Positions 1 to 7,601 of a stretch of DNA of 12,786 bases are shown in pieces. The position numbers and the translations under genes were made by a program. Origin of the DNA: Bacteroidota bacterium (GTDB taxonomy: Bacteria > Bacteroidota > Bacteroidia > Bacteroidales > Prolixibacteraceae); the NCBI GenBank assembly GCA_030706665.1, contig JAUZOB010000064.1, positions 1 to 12,786 of the forward strand, written 5' to 3'. The notes under the pieces are model-generated. The model was not told the DNA's origin. It saw nothing but the letters and a program-made list of their open reading frames with translations, and did no database searches. Positions within the stretch are counted from its first letter, which is position 1; the number at the start of each line of letters is the position of its first letter.

Positions 1-207
1 CAACGGATACAATCTTATCAGACCCTCCAGGGGGTGCAAGATGCACTTTTTTCAATGTCACAATACACGTCTCTCCCAAATCATACTTCATTTGCACTGG
101 ATGTTATCCATACAAATTACATGCATCTGGAAGAACAATTCAGAGAATTTTTCGAAGAGGTTAAAAAGCAATGTGATATTTGGTTAATGCTCGATTTTAG
201 CAATTAA
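1..207 (+). CDS. ACP phosphodiesterase, C-terminal fragment (probable)
   Basis: The frame is open from the first base to a TAA at 205-207, giving the last 68 residues of a protein that starts outside the window. The peptide has the spacing I recall for the C-terminal helices of the acyl carrier protein phosphodiesterase family (AcpH, DUF479): a YxxLxGVQxAL segment, then MS, a tyrosine, and a closing LEEQFREFF helix that matches the family's LE..F..FFP ending. Known members remove the 4'-phosphopantetheine arm from holo-ACP to give apo-ACP, acting in the cytoplasm on fatty-acid metabolism. The catalytic N-terminal part is not visible, so activity cannot be judged. The gene converges on rodA and the two stop codons overlap. 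The assignment rests on a remembered alignment, not a search. Confidence 0.6.
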   Translation, partial: QRIQSYQTLQGVQDALFSMSQYTSLPNHTSFALDVIHTNYMHLEEQFREFFEEVKKQCDIWLMLDFSN

Positions 208-212
208 AATCG
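192..212. other. Perfect hairpin over two convergent stop codons
   Basis: CGATTTTA (192-199), loop GCAAT (200-204), TAAAATCG (205-212): a perfect 8-bp inverted repeat. The stop of the rightward ORF (205-207) and the stop of leftward rodA (204-206) both fall in the loop or its edge. The stem is AT-rich and has no T-run after it on either strand, so it is at best a weak bidirectional terminator. It is the only structure I see where the two convergent transcripts end. Confidence 0.4.
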
Positions 213-1625
213 TTCAAGTCTGTTGGCATCCAGCCTGATAAACGTAAACAACAAGAGAGTAAAGGACCACAAAGAAGATCCGCCATAACTAAAAAATGGC
301 AAAGGAATCCCAATAACAGGGGCCAGTTTTATCGTCATTGCAATATTGACTGCAAAGTGGAAAAATAAGATACATGCGGTTCCATATCCATACACTCTTG
401 AAAAAGTAGAATGTTGTCGATCAGCCATCCTTAGCAGCCGAAGCAGGAGGAAGATAAAAAGAGAGATTATAACCAATGCCCCGACAAATCCCCATTCTTC
501 ACCAACGGTACAAAAGATAAAGTCTGTACTCTGCTCCGGAACAAAATCAAACTTTGTCTGAGTTCCTTGTAAAAAGCCTTTTCCGAAAAAGCCTCCCGAA
601 CCGATTGCAATCATCGATTGATGGACATTCCAACCTGCACCAAGTGGGTCACTGGAAATTCCCAAAAGATCATTGATTCGATTCTGTTGATGTGCTTCAA
701 GAAAATGATGGAAAGAATAATCAACTGTCGATGTAAAAAGTATCGAGCCAAAGAATATCCATATTATCAGTGACACGTGAATTATTTTATCTCGATAAGC
801 GAACAAAAAGAACAAAGTCCCGAAGAATATTGATGAGCCCAACAAACACAACCAGGGTTCAAGTCCTATATGTGAAATAGCTTCCACCCCCATCAACAGG
901 AGAGTGAGACCCGTAATCATTCCCAGTCCCTTCAATGCTTCAATAAATCTTTGTCGAAGCATTGCGTAAGCTACAAAGCACATCAGAACCATTACAATGA
1001 GTAAGGTCAATTTACTTAAGACAAGAGCCAAAATGAATAATAAAGCGATCAGAAATCCGAAGAACAATATGACGCCCGACATCCCTTCTCTAAATAACAC
1101 CAGGATAAGTATCCCATATACTAAAGCAGATCCGGCATCCGGCTGCAAAAGAATCAGGATGGCCGGAATTGCAAGGATCATTGTCAATTTTAAGATTGAC
1201 GAACGCTTCTTGAGATTGAACCCCATCGATCCGATATATTGTGAAACAGCAAGAACAGTTGCATATTTAGCAAATTCACTGGGCTGTAAACGAAAATCTC
1301 CGATTTCAAACCATGATCTTGCTCCATTTACTTTCTTTCCCAGCACCAATACTGCCATTAAAAGCAAGATCGTCACGCCATAAAACACATAGGCAAATGA
1401 AGTAAAGAATTTACTATCGACATTCATGACCGAAACAGCAATCAAGACCGCAGCAACAATCCAAATGAGCTGTTTGCCATACTGGCGCGACATGTCAAAT
1501 ATATATCGATGCTCTTCGTTGTAAACAGCAGCATAAATATTCATCCAGCCAAGCAAAACCAGCACAGCATAAATAATGACTGTCACCCAGTCTATATTCT
1601 TCCATATATTGTTTGCTTTTGCCAT
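204..1625 (-). CDS. rodA: Rod shape-determining protein RodA (SEDS peptidoglycan glycosyltransferase)
   Basis: A 473-residue polytopic SEDS protein. In this family RodA polymerises lipid II into glycan strands during lateral wall growth, working in the inner membrane with PBP2. Visible family signatures are QPSEFAK at 114-120, QPDAGSAL at 161-168, HQQNRI at 312-317, SDPLGAGWN at 325-333 (Asp326 probably matches the essential aspartate of RodA/FtsW), GSGGFFGKG at 342-350, FVPEQSTDFIF at 361-371 and PLPFFSYGGSS near 441-451. The protein is about 100 residues longer than E. coli RodA. Most of the extra length is hydrophobic sequence between the PDAGS and HQQNR motifs, which I believe is usual for Bacteroidota. 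RodA is preferred over FtsW because it sits last in an mreBCD-mrdA operon. The ATG lies 6 bases after the mrdA stop and in the same frame, with only a weak AGA-type ribosome site. Confidence 0.95.
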   Translation of the reverse strand: MAKANNIWKNIDWVTVIIYAVLVLLGWMNIYAAVYNEEHRYIFDMSRQYGKQLIWIVAAVLIAVSVMNVDSKFFTSFAYVFYGVTILLLMAVLVLGKKVNGARSWFEIGDFRLQPSEFAKYATVLAVSQYIGSMGFNLKKRSSILKLTMILAIPAILILLQPDAGSALVYGILILVLFREGMSGVILFFGFLIALLFILALVLSKLTLLIVMVLMCFVAYAMLRQRFIEALKGLGMITGLTLLLMGVEAISHIGLEPWLCLLGSSIFFGTLFFLFAYRDKIIHVSLIIWIFFGSILFTSTVDYSFHHFLEAHQQNRINDLLGISSDPLGAGWNVHQSMIAIGSGGFFGKGFLQGTQTKFDFVPEQSTDFIFCTVGEEWGFVGALVIISLFIFLLLRLLRMADRQHSTFSRVYGYGTACILFFHFAVNIAMTIKLAPVIGIPLPFFSYGGSSLWSFTLLLFTFIRLDANRLERF

Positions 1626-1631
1626 GATCTA

Positions 1632-3482
1632 TTATCTTTTTTTTCTAAAAAAGTTTTGCATAATATATCGATGCAACAAATTTGCATCCATTATTTTCTT
1701 TTCCTGAGCTTTCCGATACGTCGGAATGGTATCCTTTAAGTATTTCTCAATCATCAAACCTGCAATAGGAGCAGCCCATTCACCTCCTTGTCCAGCGTTC
1801 TCGACATAAACAGCCATTGCAATTTTCGGATTATCTTTAGGGGCAAAGCATATAAACACAGAATGGTCATCGCCATGAGGGTTTTGTGCAGTTCCTGTTT
1901 TACCGCATACCGTTATTCCGTCAACTCGTGCTTGTCCTCCGGTTCCTCCACGATCGGCAACAACTGCTTGCATCGCATTTGCCATGTATTCGAAATAGCG
2001 TTTCTGAATATTTATATCATGTCGTTTGAACTTCTGAGTGATCATATCCGATCGGTTGTCAATTTTTTTAACCACATGAGGAGTAATATAATAACCCCGG
2101 TTCGCAATCGTAGCGGCAAGATTTGCCATTTGCACAGGGACAACCATTACCTCTCCCTGTCCAATACCGAGGGAATAGATTGTGGTAAATGCCCAACGAT
2201 GTTCTCCATATAACTTATTATACAACTTGGAACTTGGAAGAGATCCTTTCTTCTCACCCGGAAGATCGAGTCCCAATTTTTGGCCGAAGCCAAAATTTAG
2301 CATCTGACTTCTCCATCTGTCAAGCCCGTATTCGCTATCCAGAAATTTATTGGGATAACGCCCTGTTTCTATAATTCTTTTAAATACCTGATAAAAATAG
2401 GGATTACAAGAATACTGAACAGCCAGTCCCATATTATTTGGAGCCGGATGATTATGACAGTGAACCAGCGACTTATTACAAGGAAAGCCGGTATCCCAAG
2501 TCACCAAATTATTATTCAATGCAATCAGTCCCTGAGCTATTTTAAAGATCGATCCCGGAGGATATTGAGACATCAATGCCCGGTTGAATAAGGGGCGTAA
2601 AGAGTCTGTAACAAGTTTGGAATAATTTTTAGAAAGGCTTCGCCCAATCATCAATGAAGGATCATAAGTAGGACTGCTAACCAAACAAAGTATTTCTCCG
2701 GTAGAAGGTTCGATTGCTACAACGCTTCCTACCTTGTTGCGCATCAATTGTTCTCCATACTCCTGTAAGCCCACATCAATTGAAGTGGTCAGATTCTTCC
2801 CTCTTTGAGCCAACGTATCCAGTTTCCCGTTCATATAGGGCCCCTTTATCTGATTATGGACATCAACCATATAAAAGCTTACCCCATTACGGCCCCGGAG
2901 TTCTTTTTCATAGAACCGTTCGATCCCACTTTTTCCAATATAGTCGCCTGGTTTATAGTAACTGTCCTTTTTAACCAGCTCTGCATCAACCTCGCCGATA
3001 TATCCCAAGAAATGAGCTCCTGTTTTATGCTCATATTGACGAAGACTACGTAACTGAACAAAGAATCCAGGGAAACGGAACAATCTCTCTTGCAGAATCG
3101 CATACTGCATCGATGATATCTGGCTTACCAGAATCGACGGACGATATCTGGAAAAATCTTTTGCCTTCTTCAATCCATCGACCAGCTCCTGTTTTTGAAT
3201 TTCAAGGATGGAACAGATTTCAAGCGTATCGAATGATTTTACTTCACGAGGAATAACAACCAGGTCGTAAGCCGCCTGATTATAAACAATCAGCTTCCCA
3301 TTGCGATCATAAATTAATCCGCGTGATGGATACTGAACAATACGCCTCAATACATTTCTGTCAGCATATTGCTTATACTCGGGGTTCATAATTTGAAGAA
3401 CAAATAGCTTCGCTACAAAAACAAAAGCTACAACAACACAGATGCCCCCAATAACAAATCTTCTTCCGGAATATCTATCCAC
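1632..3482 (-). CDS. mrdA: Penicillin-binding protein 2 (elongation transpeptidase)
   Basis: A 616-residue class B PBP that cross-links new glycan in the rod complex. It has a short cytoplasmic tail and one membrane anchor at about 9-31. The dimerisation (pedestal) region at about 50-220 includes YPSRGLIYDRNG at 51-62. The transpeptidase domain spans about 250-585. All active-site motifs are intact: S311-I-F-K314 (acylated serine and lysine), S358-C-N360, and K528-T-G530. A Cys/His-rich stretch at 335-345 (C335, H341, C342, H343, H345) precedes the SxN motif and may bind metal. The start is a GTG at 3480-3482. An in-frame stop, the mreD TAG, lies 27 bases upstream with no ATG between, and this start gives a normal PBP2 N-terminus. 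Beta-lactams such as mecillinam target this family. Confidence 0.95.
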   Translation of the reverse strand: MDRYSGRRFVIGGICVVVAFVFVAKLFVLQIMNPEYKQYADRNVLRRIVQYPSRGLIYDRNGKLIVYNQAAYDLVVIPREVKSFDTLEICSILEIQKQELVDGLKKAKDFSRYRPSILVSQISSMQYAILQERLFRFPGFFVQLRSLRQYEHKTGAHFLGYIGEVDAELVKKDSYYKPGDYIGKSGIERFYEKELRGRNGVSFYMVDVHNQIKGPYMNGKLDTLAQRGKNLTTSIDVGLQEYGEQLMRNKVGSVVAIEPSTGEILCLVSSPTYDPSLMIGRSLSKNYSKLVTDSLRPLFNRALMSQYPPGSIFKIAQGLIALNNNLVTWDTGFPCNKSLVHCHNHPAPNNMGLAVQYSCNPYFYQVFKRIIETGRYPNKFLDSEYGLDRWRSQMLNFGFGQKLGLDLPGEKKGSLPSSKLYNKLYGEHRWAFTTIYSLGIGQGEVMVVPVQMANLAATIANRGYYITPHVVKKIDNRSDMITQKFKRHDINIQKRYFEYMANAMQAVVADRGGTGGQARVDGITVCGKTGTAQNPHGDDHSVFICFAPKDNPKIAMAVYVENAGQGGEWAAPIAGLMIEKYLKDTIPTYRKAQEKKIMDANLLHRYIMQNFFRKKR

Positions 3483-3509
3483 AACAATTAAAATTCTCAG
3501 GTTAAATTG

Positions 3510-4016
3510 CTAATCCCGATAGATTACATACTGACTTAGCAGTATCAGGATAATGGTAAAGAAAGAACTGACTAATGCCCGAAGAAAAGTACCGAAGAAT
3601 CCTGAAAAAGAGAATACCTCCAGATAGAACAGCGCGAAATGATGAATCAATACCATCAACAAAGCATAACGGAAAAACCAACTTTGTCCCAAAGTGGAGA
3701 CGCGGGGTAAAGATCCCGATTCGTACGTATCACGCGAAGCAAGTAATCCCAGTATACTGGGACGGGCATAAGCCGCAAGCACACAAGCAAAAGCATGAGT
3801 TCCTGCAGTATCAGTAAACATGTCAATTGTCAGTCCCAAAAAGAAAGCCAATAAGAGCTGTAAATATCTGGGGGTTTCAAAAGGGAGTAAAAGAATAAAA
3901 AGGAAATAAAAGAATGGGGTTATAAGATGCCCCAGATGAATATTATTCAATATCAGGACCTGAATCAGAACCAGGAAAATAAACATTCCTCCGTATTTGA
4001 GCACCTGCTTTATCAT
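3510..4016 (-). CDS. mreD: Rod shape-determining membrane protein MreD
   Basis: A 168-residue, very hydrophobic protein with about five to six membrane segments. It matches MreD in size, position and in the conserved block GLTIDMFTDTAGTHAF at 61-76, followed by a basic AYARP turn. MreD is the least understood member of the elongasome and is thought to link MreC and MreB to the synthases in the inner membrane. Its ATG overlaps the mreC stop as ATGA (4013-4016), so translational coupling is likely. Its TAG stop at 3510-3512 is in the same frame as the following mrdA gene, nine sense codons before that gene's GTG. Confidence 0.9.
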   Translation of the reverse strand: MIKQVLKYGGMFIFLVLIQVLILNNIHLGHLITPFFYFLFILLLPFETPRYLQLLLAFFLGLTIDMFTDTAGTHAFACVLAAYARPSILGLLASRDTYESGSLPRVSTLGQSWFFRYALLMVLIHHFALFYLEVFSFSGFFGTFLRALVSSFFTIILILLSQYVIYRD

Positions 4017-4849
4017 TTCTTATCTTGTTCTTCGAGTTGTTCTAACTTATCCCGTTCGTCTTTACGGGTAAAGTCAATGATGTCGACATAATTTAATCGT
4101 TTGAAATCAGCAAAGAGCGCAACCTTTATGGCATAAAAACTGCTTCCTTTGTTCAAACCGACTTTAATAACCTTGCCAATAGGAATTCCCTCCGGAAACA
4201 TCGATGAGTAACCACTGGTCACAACCGTATCACCTTGAGAGATTTTAATATGAAAAGGAATTTCATTCAGTACTGTTTCACGATAATCGCCGTTATCCCA
4301 CTCCAACGAGCCAAAAGCACCTGTTTTTTTCAACTTGACGTTGATCTTCAGTTTACTGTTGAGTAATGAAATCGCAGTAGAATAATTTTCTGAAACATGG
4401 GCAATGACCCCAACAACTCCATCCGCAGTGCAAACCCCCATTTCCGGTCTTACACCATGACGGCTTCCACGGTTTAAAGTAATATAATTGAATTGGTCAT
4501 TAATGGAGTTCCGGATAATCTTTGCCGGCACGTAGTAATAATCAGGTTTAAGGGAATCCGGATCATCATGGAAATTTATAAGCCTTCCTGTTACAATCCG
4601 GTCTTCAAGTTGAGTTCGAAGACGTGCGTTTTCTTCCGCCAATTCCTGATTAACCTGCTTCAAGGAGAAATAGTCGCTTATGGAGCTATAAATACTATAA
4701 ACTTTGGCAGAAACGACATTACTTGAATTAAGAAATTCAACCCGTTGATAATTATTATATCTAAAAATCAAGGAAATAGAAAACACTTCCAGAATCAGGA
4801 ACAGGAAGATCACATGATGCCGGATAAAAAAACGAATTAAATTTCTCAT
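4013..4849 (-). CDS. mreC: Rod shape-determining protein MreC
   Basis: A 278-residue bitopic protein: basic N-terminus, one membrane helix at about 12-30, and a helical coiled-coil stretch at about 60-85 (EENARLRTQLED). The periplasmic beta-barrel part carries the family marks NRGSRHGV at 126-133, DGVVGVI at 143-149 and VTSGYSSMFPEGIPIGKV at 210-227. MreC forms periplasmic filaments that bind and activate PBP2, linking the cytoplasmic MreB filament to wall synthesis. The C-terminus is a charged tail (265-278, rich in E, K, D and Q). It follows mreB by 34 bases, a gap that contains half of an RNA hairpin, and overlaps mreD by 4 bases. AAAGGA lies close to the ATG and may act as a poor ribosome site. 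Confidence 0.94.
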   Translation of the reverse strand: MRNLIRFFIRHHVIFLFLILEVFSISLIFRYNNYQRVEFLNSSNVVSAKVYSIYSSISDYFSLKQVNQELAEENARLRTQLEDRIVTGRLINFHDDPDSLKPDYYYVPAKIIRNSINDQFNYITLNRGSRHGVRPEMGVCTADGVVGVIAHVSENYSTAISLLNSKLKINVKLKKTGAFGSLEWDNGDYRETVLNEIPFHIKISQGDTVVTSGYSSMFPEGIPIGKVIKVGLNKGSSFYAIKVALFADFKRLNYVDIIDFTRKDERDKLEQLEEQDKK

Positions 4850-4863
4850 AATCCTTTAGGGAG

Positions 4864-4904
4864 TTCTCCCCTACCTTATCCGGTTATCGGATAAGGAAGG
4901 AGAA
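4864..4904 (-). promoter_or_regulatory. Hairpin enclosing the mreB stop codon, before mreC
   Basis: CCTTATCCG (4874-4882) and CGGATAAGG (4888-4896) form a perfect 9-bp stem around a 5-base loop. A second arm, TTCTCC (4864-4869) with GGAGAA (4899-4904), extends it across a small internal loop. The mreB stop codon (4884-4886) lies in the loop. In the leftward mRNA no U-run follows, so this is not a typical intrinsic terminator. It could be a processing or stability element that sets mreB mRNA above mreCD-mrdA-rodA. The function is inference. Confidence 0.5.
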
Positions 4905-5906
4905 TTTATCCACATTTTTCAGGGCAATACCGGTCCCACGCGCAACAGCACGCAATGGATCTTCTGCAATCCTGAAAGGAATTTTAATTTTATCAGTTAA
5001 ACGTTTATCAAGTCCACGAAGCAAAGCACCGCCACCGGCAAGCCAAATCCCTTTATTTACGATATCGGCATAAAGCTCAGGGGGAGTTTGTTCCAATGCA
5101 CTCAATACAGCAGTTTCAATTTTAGAAATTGTTTTATCAAGACAGTGTGCGATTTCCTGATATCCGACCGGAACTTCAATCGGCAGAGCAGTCATCTGGT
5201 TTGGTCCCTGAACGACGAAATCGTCAGGAGGAGTCTCCAGATGAGAAATAGCAGCACCAACATTAATTTTAATTTCTTCAGCCGTCCGTTCTCCAATTTT
5301 GATATTATGCTGATGACGCATATACTCCATAATATCATTGGTTAACTCATCTCCGGCAATACGAATTGATTTATTGGTTACAATTCCACCGAGCGAGATT
5401 ACGGCAATTTCAGTAGTACCACCACCGATATCAACAACCATGTTCCCTTCGGGAGCTTCAACGTCGATTCCGATCCCAATAGCAGCAGCCATTGGTTCAT
5501 AAATCATATATACTTCACGTCCACCGGCATGTTCAGATGAATCGCGGACAGCACGAAGTTCAACTTCAGTACTTCCGGAAGGAATACAAACGACCATTTT
5601 AAGAGCCGGAGAGAACAGTTTGTTTCCGGAGTTGATCATTTTGATCATCCCACGAATCATCTGTTCGGCAGCATTAAAGTCTGCAATCACTCCGTCACGC
5701 AAAGGTCGGATTGTTTTCAGATTAGAATGGGTCTTCCCCTGCATCTGTCTGGCTTTCTCACCGACAGCAACCACCTTCTCTGATTTCATGTCTATGGCTA
5801 CAATCGATGGTTCATCCACTACAATTTTATCATTATGGATAATGATAGTATTAGCAGTACCAAGGTCGATTGCGATTTCCTGGGTTAAAAAAGAAAATAA
5901 TCCCAT
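4884..5906 (-). CDS. mreB: Rod shape-determining protein MreB (bacterial actin)
   Basis: A 340-residue actin-fold ATPase that polymerises under the inner membrane and steers cell-wall insertion. Visible motifs are the short amphipathic N-terminus MGLFSFL (membrane contact), phosphate 1 loop IDLGTANT at 13-20, YEPMAAAIG at 136-144 (E137 is the expected catalytic glutamate), phosphate 2 loop VVDIGGGTTEIAVI at 157-170, and the adenosine loop WLAGGGALLRGLD at 288-300. Length and motifs are normal and the gene appears intact. It begins 21 bases after purH with no visible promoter of its own, so it is probably read from the purH promoters. The codons for its last few residues form one arm of a strong hairpin. 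Confidence 0.97.
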   Translation of the reverse strand: MGLFSFLTQEIAIDLGTANTIIIHNDKIVVDEPSIVAIDMKSEKVVAVGEKARQMQGKTHSNLKTIRPLRDGVIADFNAAEQMIRGMIKMINSGNKLFSPALKMVVCIPSGSTEVELRAVRDSSEHAGGREVYMIYEPMAAAIGIGIDVEAPEGNMVVDIGGGTTEIAVISLGGIVTNKSIRIAGDELTNDIMEYMRHQHNIKIGERTAEEIKINVGAAISHLETPPDDFVVQGPNQMTALPIEVPVGYQEIAHCLDKTISKIETAVLSALEQTPPELYADIVNKGIWLAGGGALLRGLDKRLTDKIKIPFRIAEDPLRAVARGTGIALKNVDKFSFLIR

Positions 5907-5927
5907 CTTATTGCAATTGCTTTATTA

Positions 5928-7451
5928 TCAATGTTTAAAATGACGAAATCCTGTTACTGCCATCGCCATATTGTGAGCGTCGCAGAATTCAACAGAATCT
6001 TTATCCCGAATAGAGCCACCGGGATGAATGACACAATCAACACCCTCGCCATGTGCTATTTCTACACAATCGGCAAATGGAAAGAATGCATCAGAAGCCA
6101 TAACAGCACCTGCCAGGTCGAACTCAAAATTGTGCGCTTTTTCGATTGCATGTTTTAGCGCATCCACTCTTGAAGTTTCACCGATGCCACTTGCGATCAA
6201 CTGTTTTCCTCTAGCCAGAACAATCGAATTAGATTTCGAATTCTTAACCAATTTATTGGCGAACAACAGGTCTTCAATCTGTGCAGCACTAGGAGCAAGT
6301 TTTGTTACCGGTGTTAATTCCTCTTTCTTTTCTTTCTTCTGATCCTTATCCTGAAACAGCACACCATTCAGAACAGTTCTATATTGAACTTTAGGCAAAG
6401 TTATTTCTTTTCTAAGAAGAATGATTCTATTCTTTTTAGTCTGAAGGATATCAAGTGCACCTTCTCCGAATCCGGGAGCAATAACTACTTCAAAGAAGAT
6501 CTTATTCATTTCTTCGGCAGTAACCTTGTCAATAACCCGATTGGTAACAATTACGCCACCGTAAGCCGAAACAGGGTCACCGGCAAGAGCATCCTGCCAA
6601 GCTTTGACCAAATCGGTTCTTGAAGCGCATCCGCAAGCATTGTTGTGTTTTAAAATCGCTACAGTCGTTTCATCAAACTCATCAATCAATGAGATTGCAG
6701 CATCAATATCCAAAAGATTATTATAAGAAATCTCTTTGCCATGAAGCTGGTCGAACATCTGTTCCAGGTTTCCATAGAAAATACCCTGTTGATGTGGATT
6801 TTCGCCATAACGCAGAACAGATGCGCCATTGTATGATTCGCGGAACAATCCTTTATCATCACCGGCAAAGTATTTGTAAATTGCAGAATCATAATGAGAA
6901 GAAACTGCAAATGCCTTCTTCGCGAAGGAACGACGATCATCAAGTGATGATTCACCATTCTTCTCATTTAATAGATTCAGAAGGTCTTGATAATATTCTA
7001 CAGAAGGAACAATAATTACATCGTTGAAATTCTTAGCTGCAGCACGGATCAATGAGATACCACCAATGTCAATCTTCTCGATAATATCACCGTCAGGCGC
7101 ACCTGATGCTACAGTCTCCTCAAAAGGATAGAGGTCGACAATGACAAGATCAATCTCAGGAATAGCATACTGTTCCATTTGTTTCTGATCACTTTCATTG
7201 TCACGGCGAGCAAGGATTCCGCCGAAGACTTTAGGATGTAGGGTTTTTACCCGTCCACCTAAGATTGAAGGATAGGTGGTCAAATCTTCAACTGCTGTTA
7301 CTTCTACTCCAAGTTCTTCAATAAAAGACTTCGTACCTCCGGTTGAGTAGATCTTTACGCCAAATTCTTTTAGTTTGGCTACAATATCTGCCAGCTTATC
7401 TTTGTAATAAACTGAGATGAGTGCTGATTTAATCCTTTTTAAATCGCTCAT
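5928..7451 (-). CDS. purH: Bifunctional AICAR transformylase / IMP cyclohydrolase
   Basis: A 507-residue cytoplasmic enzyme for the last two steps of de novo IMP synthesis: AICAR plus 10-formyl-THF gives FAICAR, which is then closed to IMP. The N-terminal cyclohydrolase (MGS-like) domain covers about 1-195 and shows YSTGGT at 35-40 and GGRVKTLHPK at 65-74. The transformylase domain follows with YGENPHQ at 215-221, SYNNLLD at 242-248, the catalytic Lys268-His269 in LKHNNACGCA, SDAFFPF at 453-459, HPGGSIRD at 476-483 and the TGFRHFKH C-terminus. A charged Lys/Glu stretch at 369-379 is probably a surface loop. The ATG abuts an AT palindrome, and no ribosome site is visible. As first gene of the operon it ties purine supply to expression of the rod complex. 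Confidence 0.97.
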   Translation of the reverse strand: MSDLKRIKSALISVYYKDKLADIVAKLKEFGVKIYSTGGTKSFIEELGVEVTAVEDLTTYPSILGGRVKTLHPKVFGGILARRDNESDQKQMEQYAIPEIDLVIVDLYPFEETVASGAPDGDIIEKIDIGGISLIRAAAKNFNDVIIVPSVEYYQDLLNLLNEKNGESSLDDRRSFAKKAFAVSSHYDSAIYKYFAGDDKGLFRESYNGASVLRYGENPHQQGIFYGNLEQMFDQLHGKEISYNNLLDIDAAISLIDEFDETTVAILKHNNACGCASRTDLVKAWQDALAGDPVSAYGGVIVTNRVIDKVTAEEMNKIFFEVVIAPGFGEGALDILQTKKNRIILLRKEITLPKVQYRTVLNGVLFQDKDQKKEKKEELTPVTKLAPSAAQIEDLLFANKLVKNSKSNSIVLARGKQLIASGIGETSRVDALKHAIEKAHNFEFDLAGAVMASDAFFPFADCVEIAHGEGVDCVIHPGGSIRDKDSVEFCDAHNMAMAVTGFRHFKH

Positions 7452-7467
7452 TTATAAAATTTTATAA
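7452..7467 (-). repeat. 16-bp AT palindrome directly before the purH ATG
   Basis: TTATAAAATTTTATAA is a perfect palindrome touching the purH start codon (7449-7451). In the mRNA it could fold as a 6-bp stem with an AATT loop over the ribosome landing zone, or it could be a protein site in DNA. Such AT-only palindromes can also arise by chance in AT-rich leaders, so no function is claimed. Confidence 0.35.
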
Positions 7468-7475
7468 TTTGGTTG

Positions 7476-7483
7476 CAAAGATA
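7476..7483 (-). promoter_or_regulatory. Proximal -7 box for the purH operon
   Basis: The leftward strand reads TATCTTTG, a full match to the Bacteroidota -7 word TAnnTTTG, about 25 bases before the purH ATG. No clear TTTG stands 19-21 bases upstream, so the -33 half is weak or missing. Transcription from here would give a leader of roughly 20 bases containing the AT palindrome. Confidence 0.5.
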
Positions 7484-7601
7484 ATAAAATCAAAACATTT
7501 TTTACCTACGACAAATACTAAACTCAGCCTTATTTTTTCTGAATTTAATGTACCATTCACAGGAGCCTCATTTTCAAGCCATGCTTTTATTCTTCATCGT
7601 A

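Noticed and set aside
204..1625. Calling the SEDS protein FtsW
   Set aside because: It is immediately downstream of mrdA in an mreBCD operon and its motifs fit RodA; the division genes are not nearby.
5913..5920. GCAATTGC palindrome in the purH-mreB gap as an operator
   Set aside because: An 8-bp palindrome is easily found by chance and no promoter words accompany it.
6620..7015. 131-codon ORF opposite purH, and similar long ORFs opposite rodA and mrdA
   Set aside because: They lie wholly inside well-supported genes on the other strand and their sequences look like reverse-complement shadows (many His, Ser and Arg, no domain).
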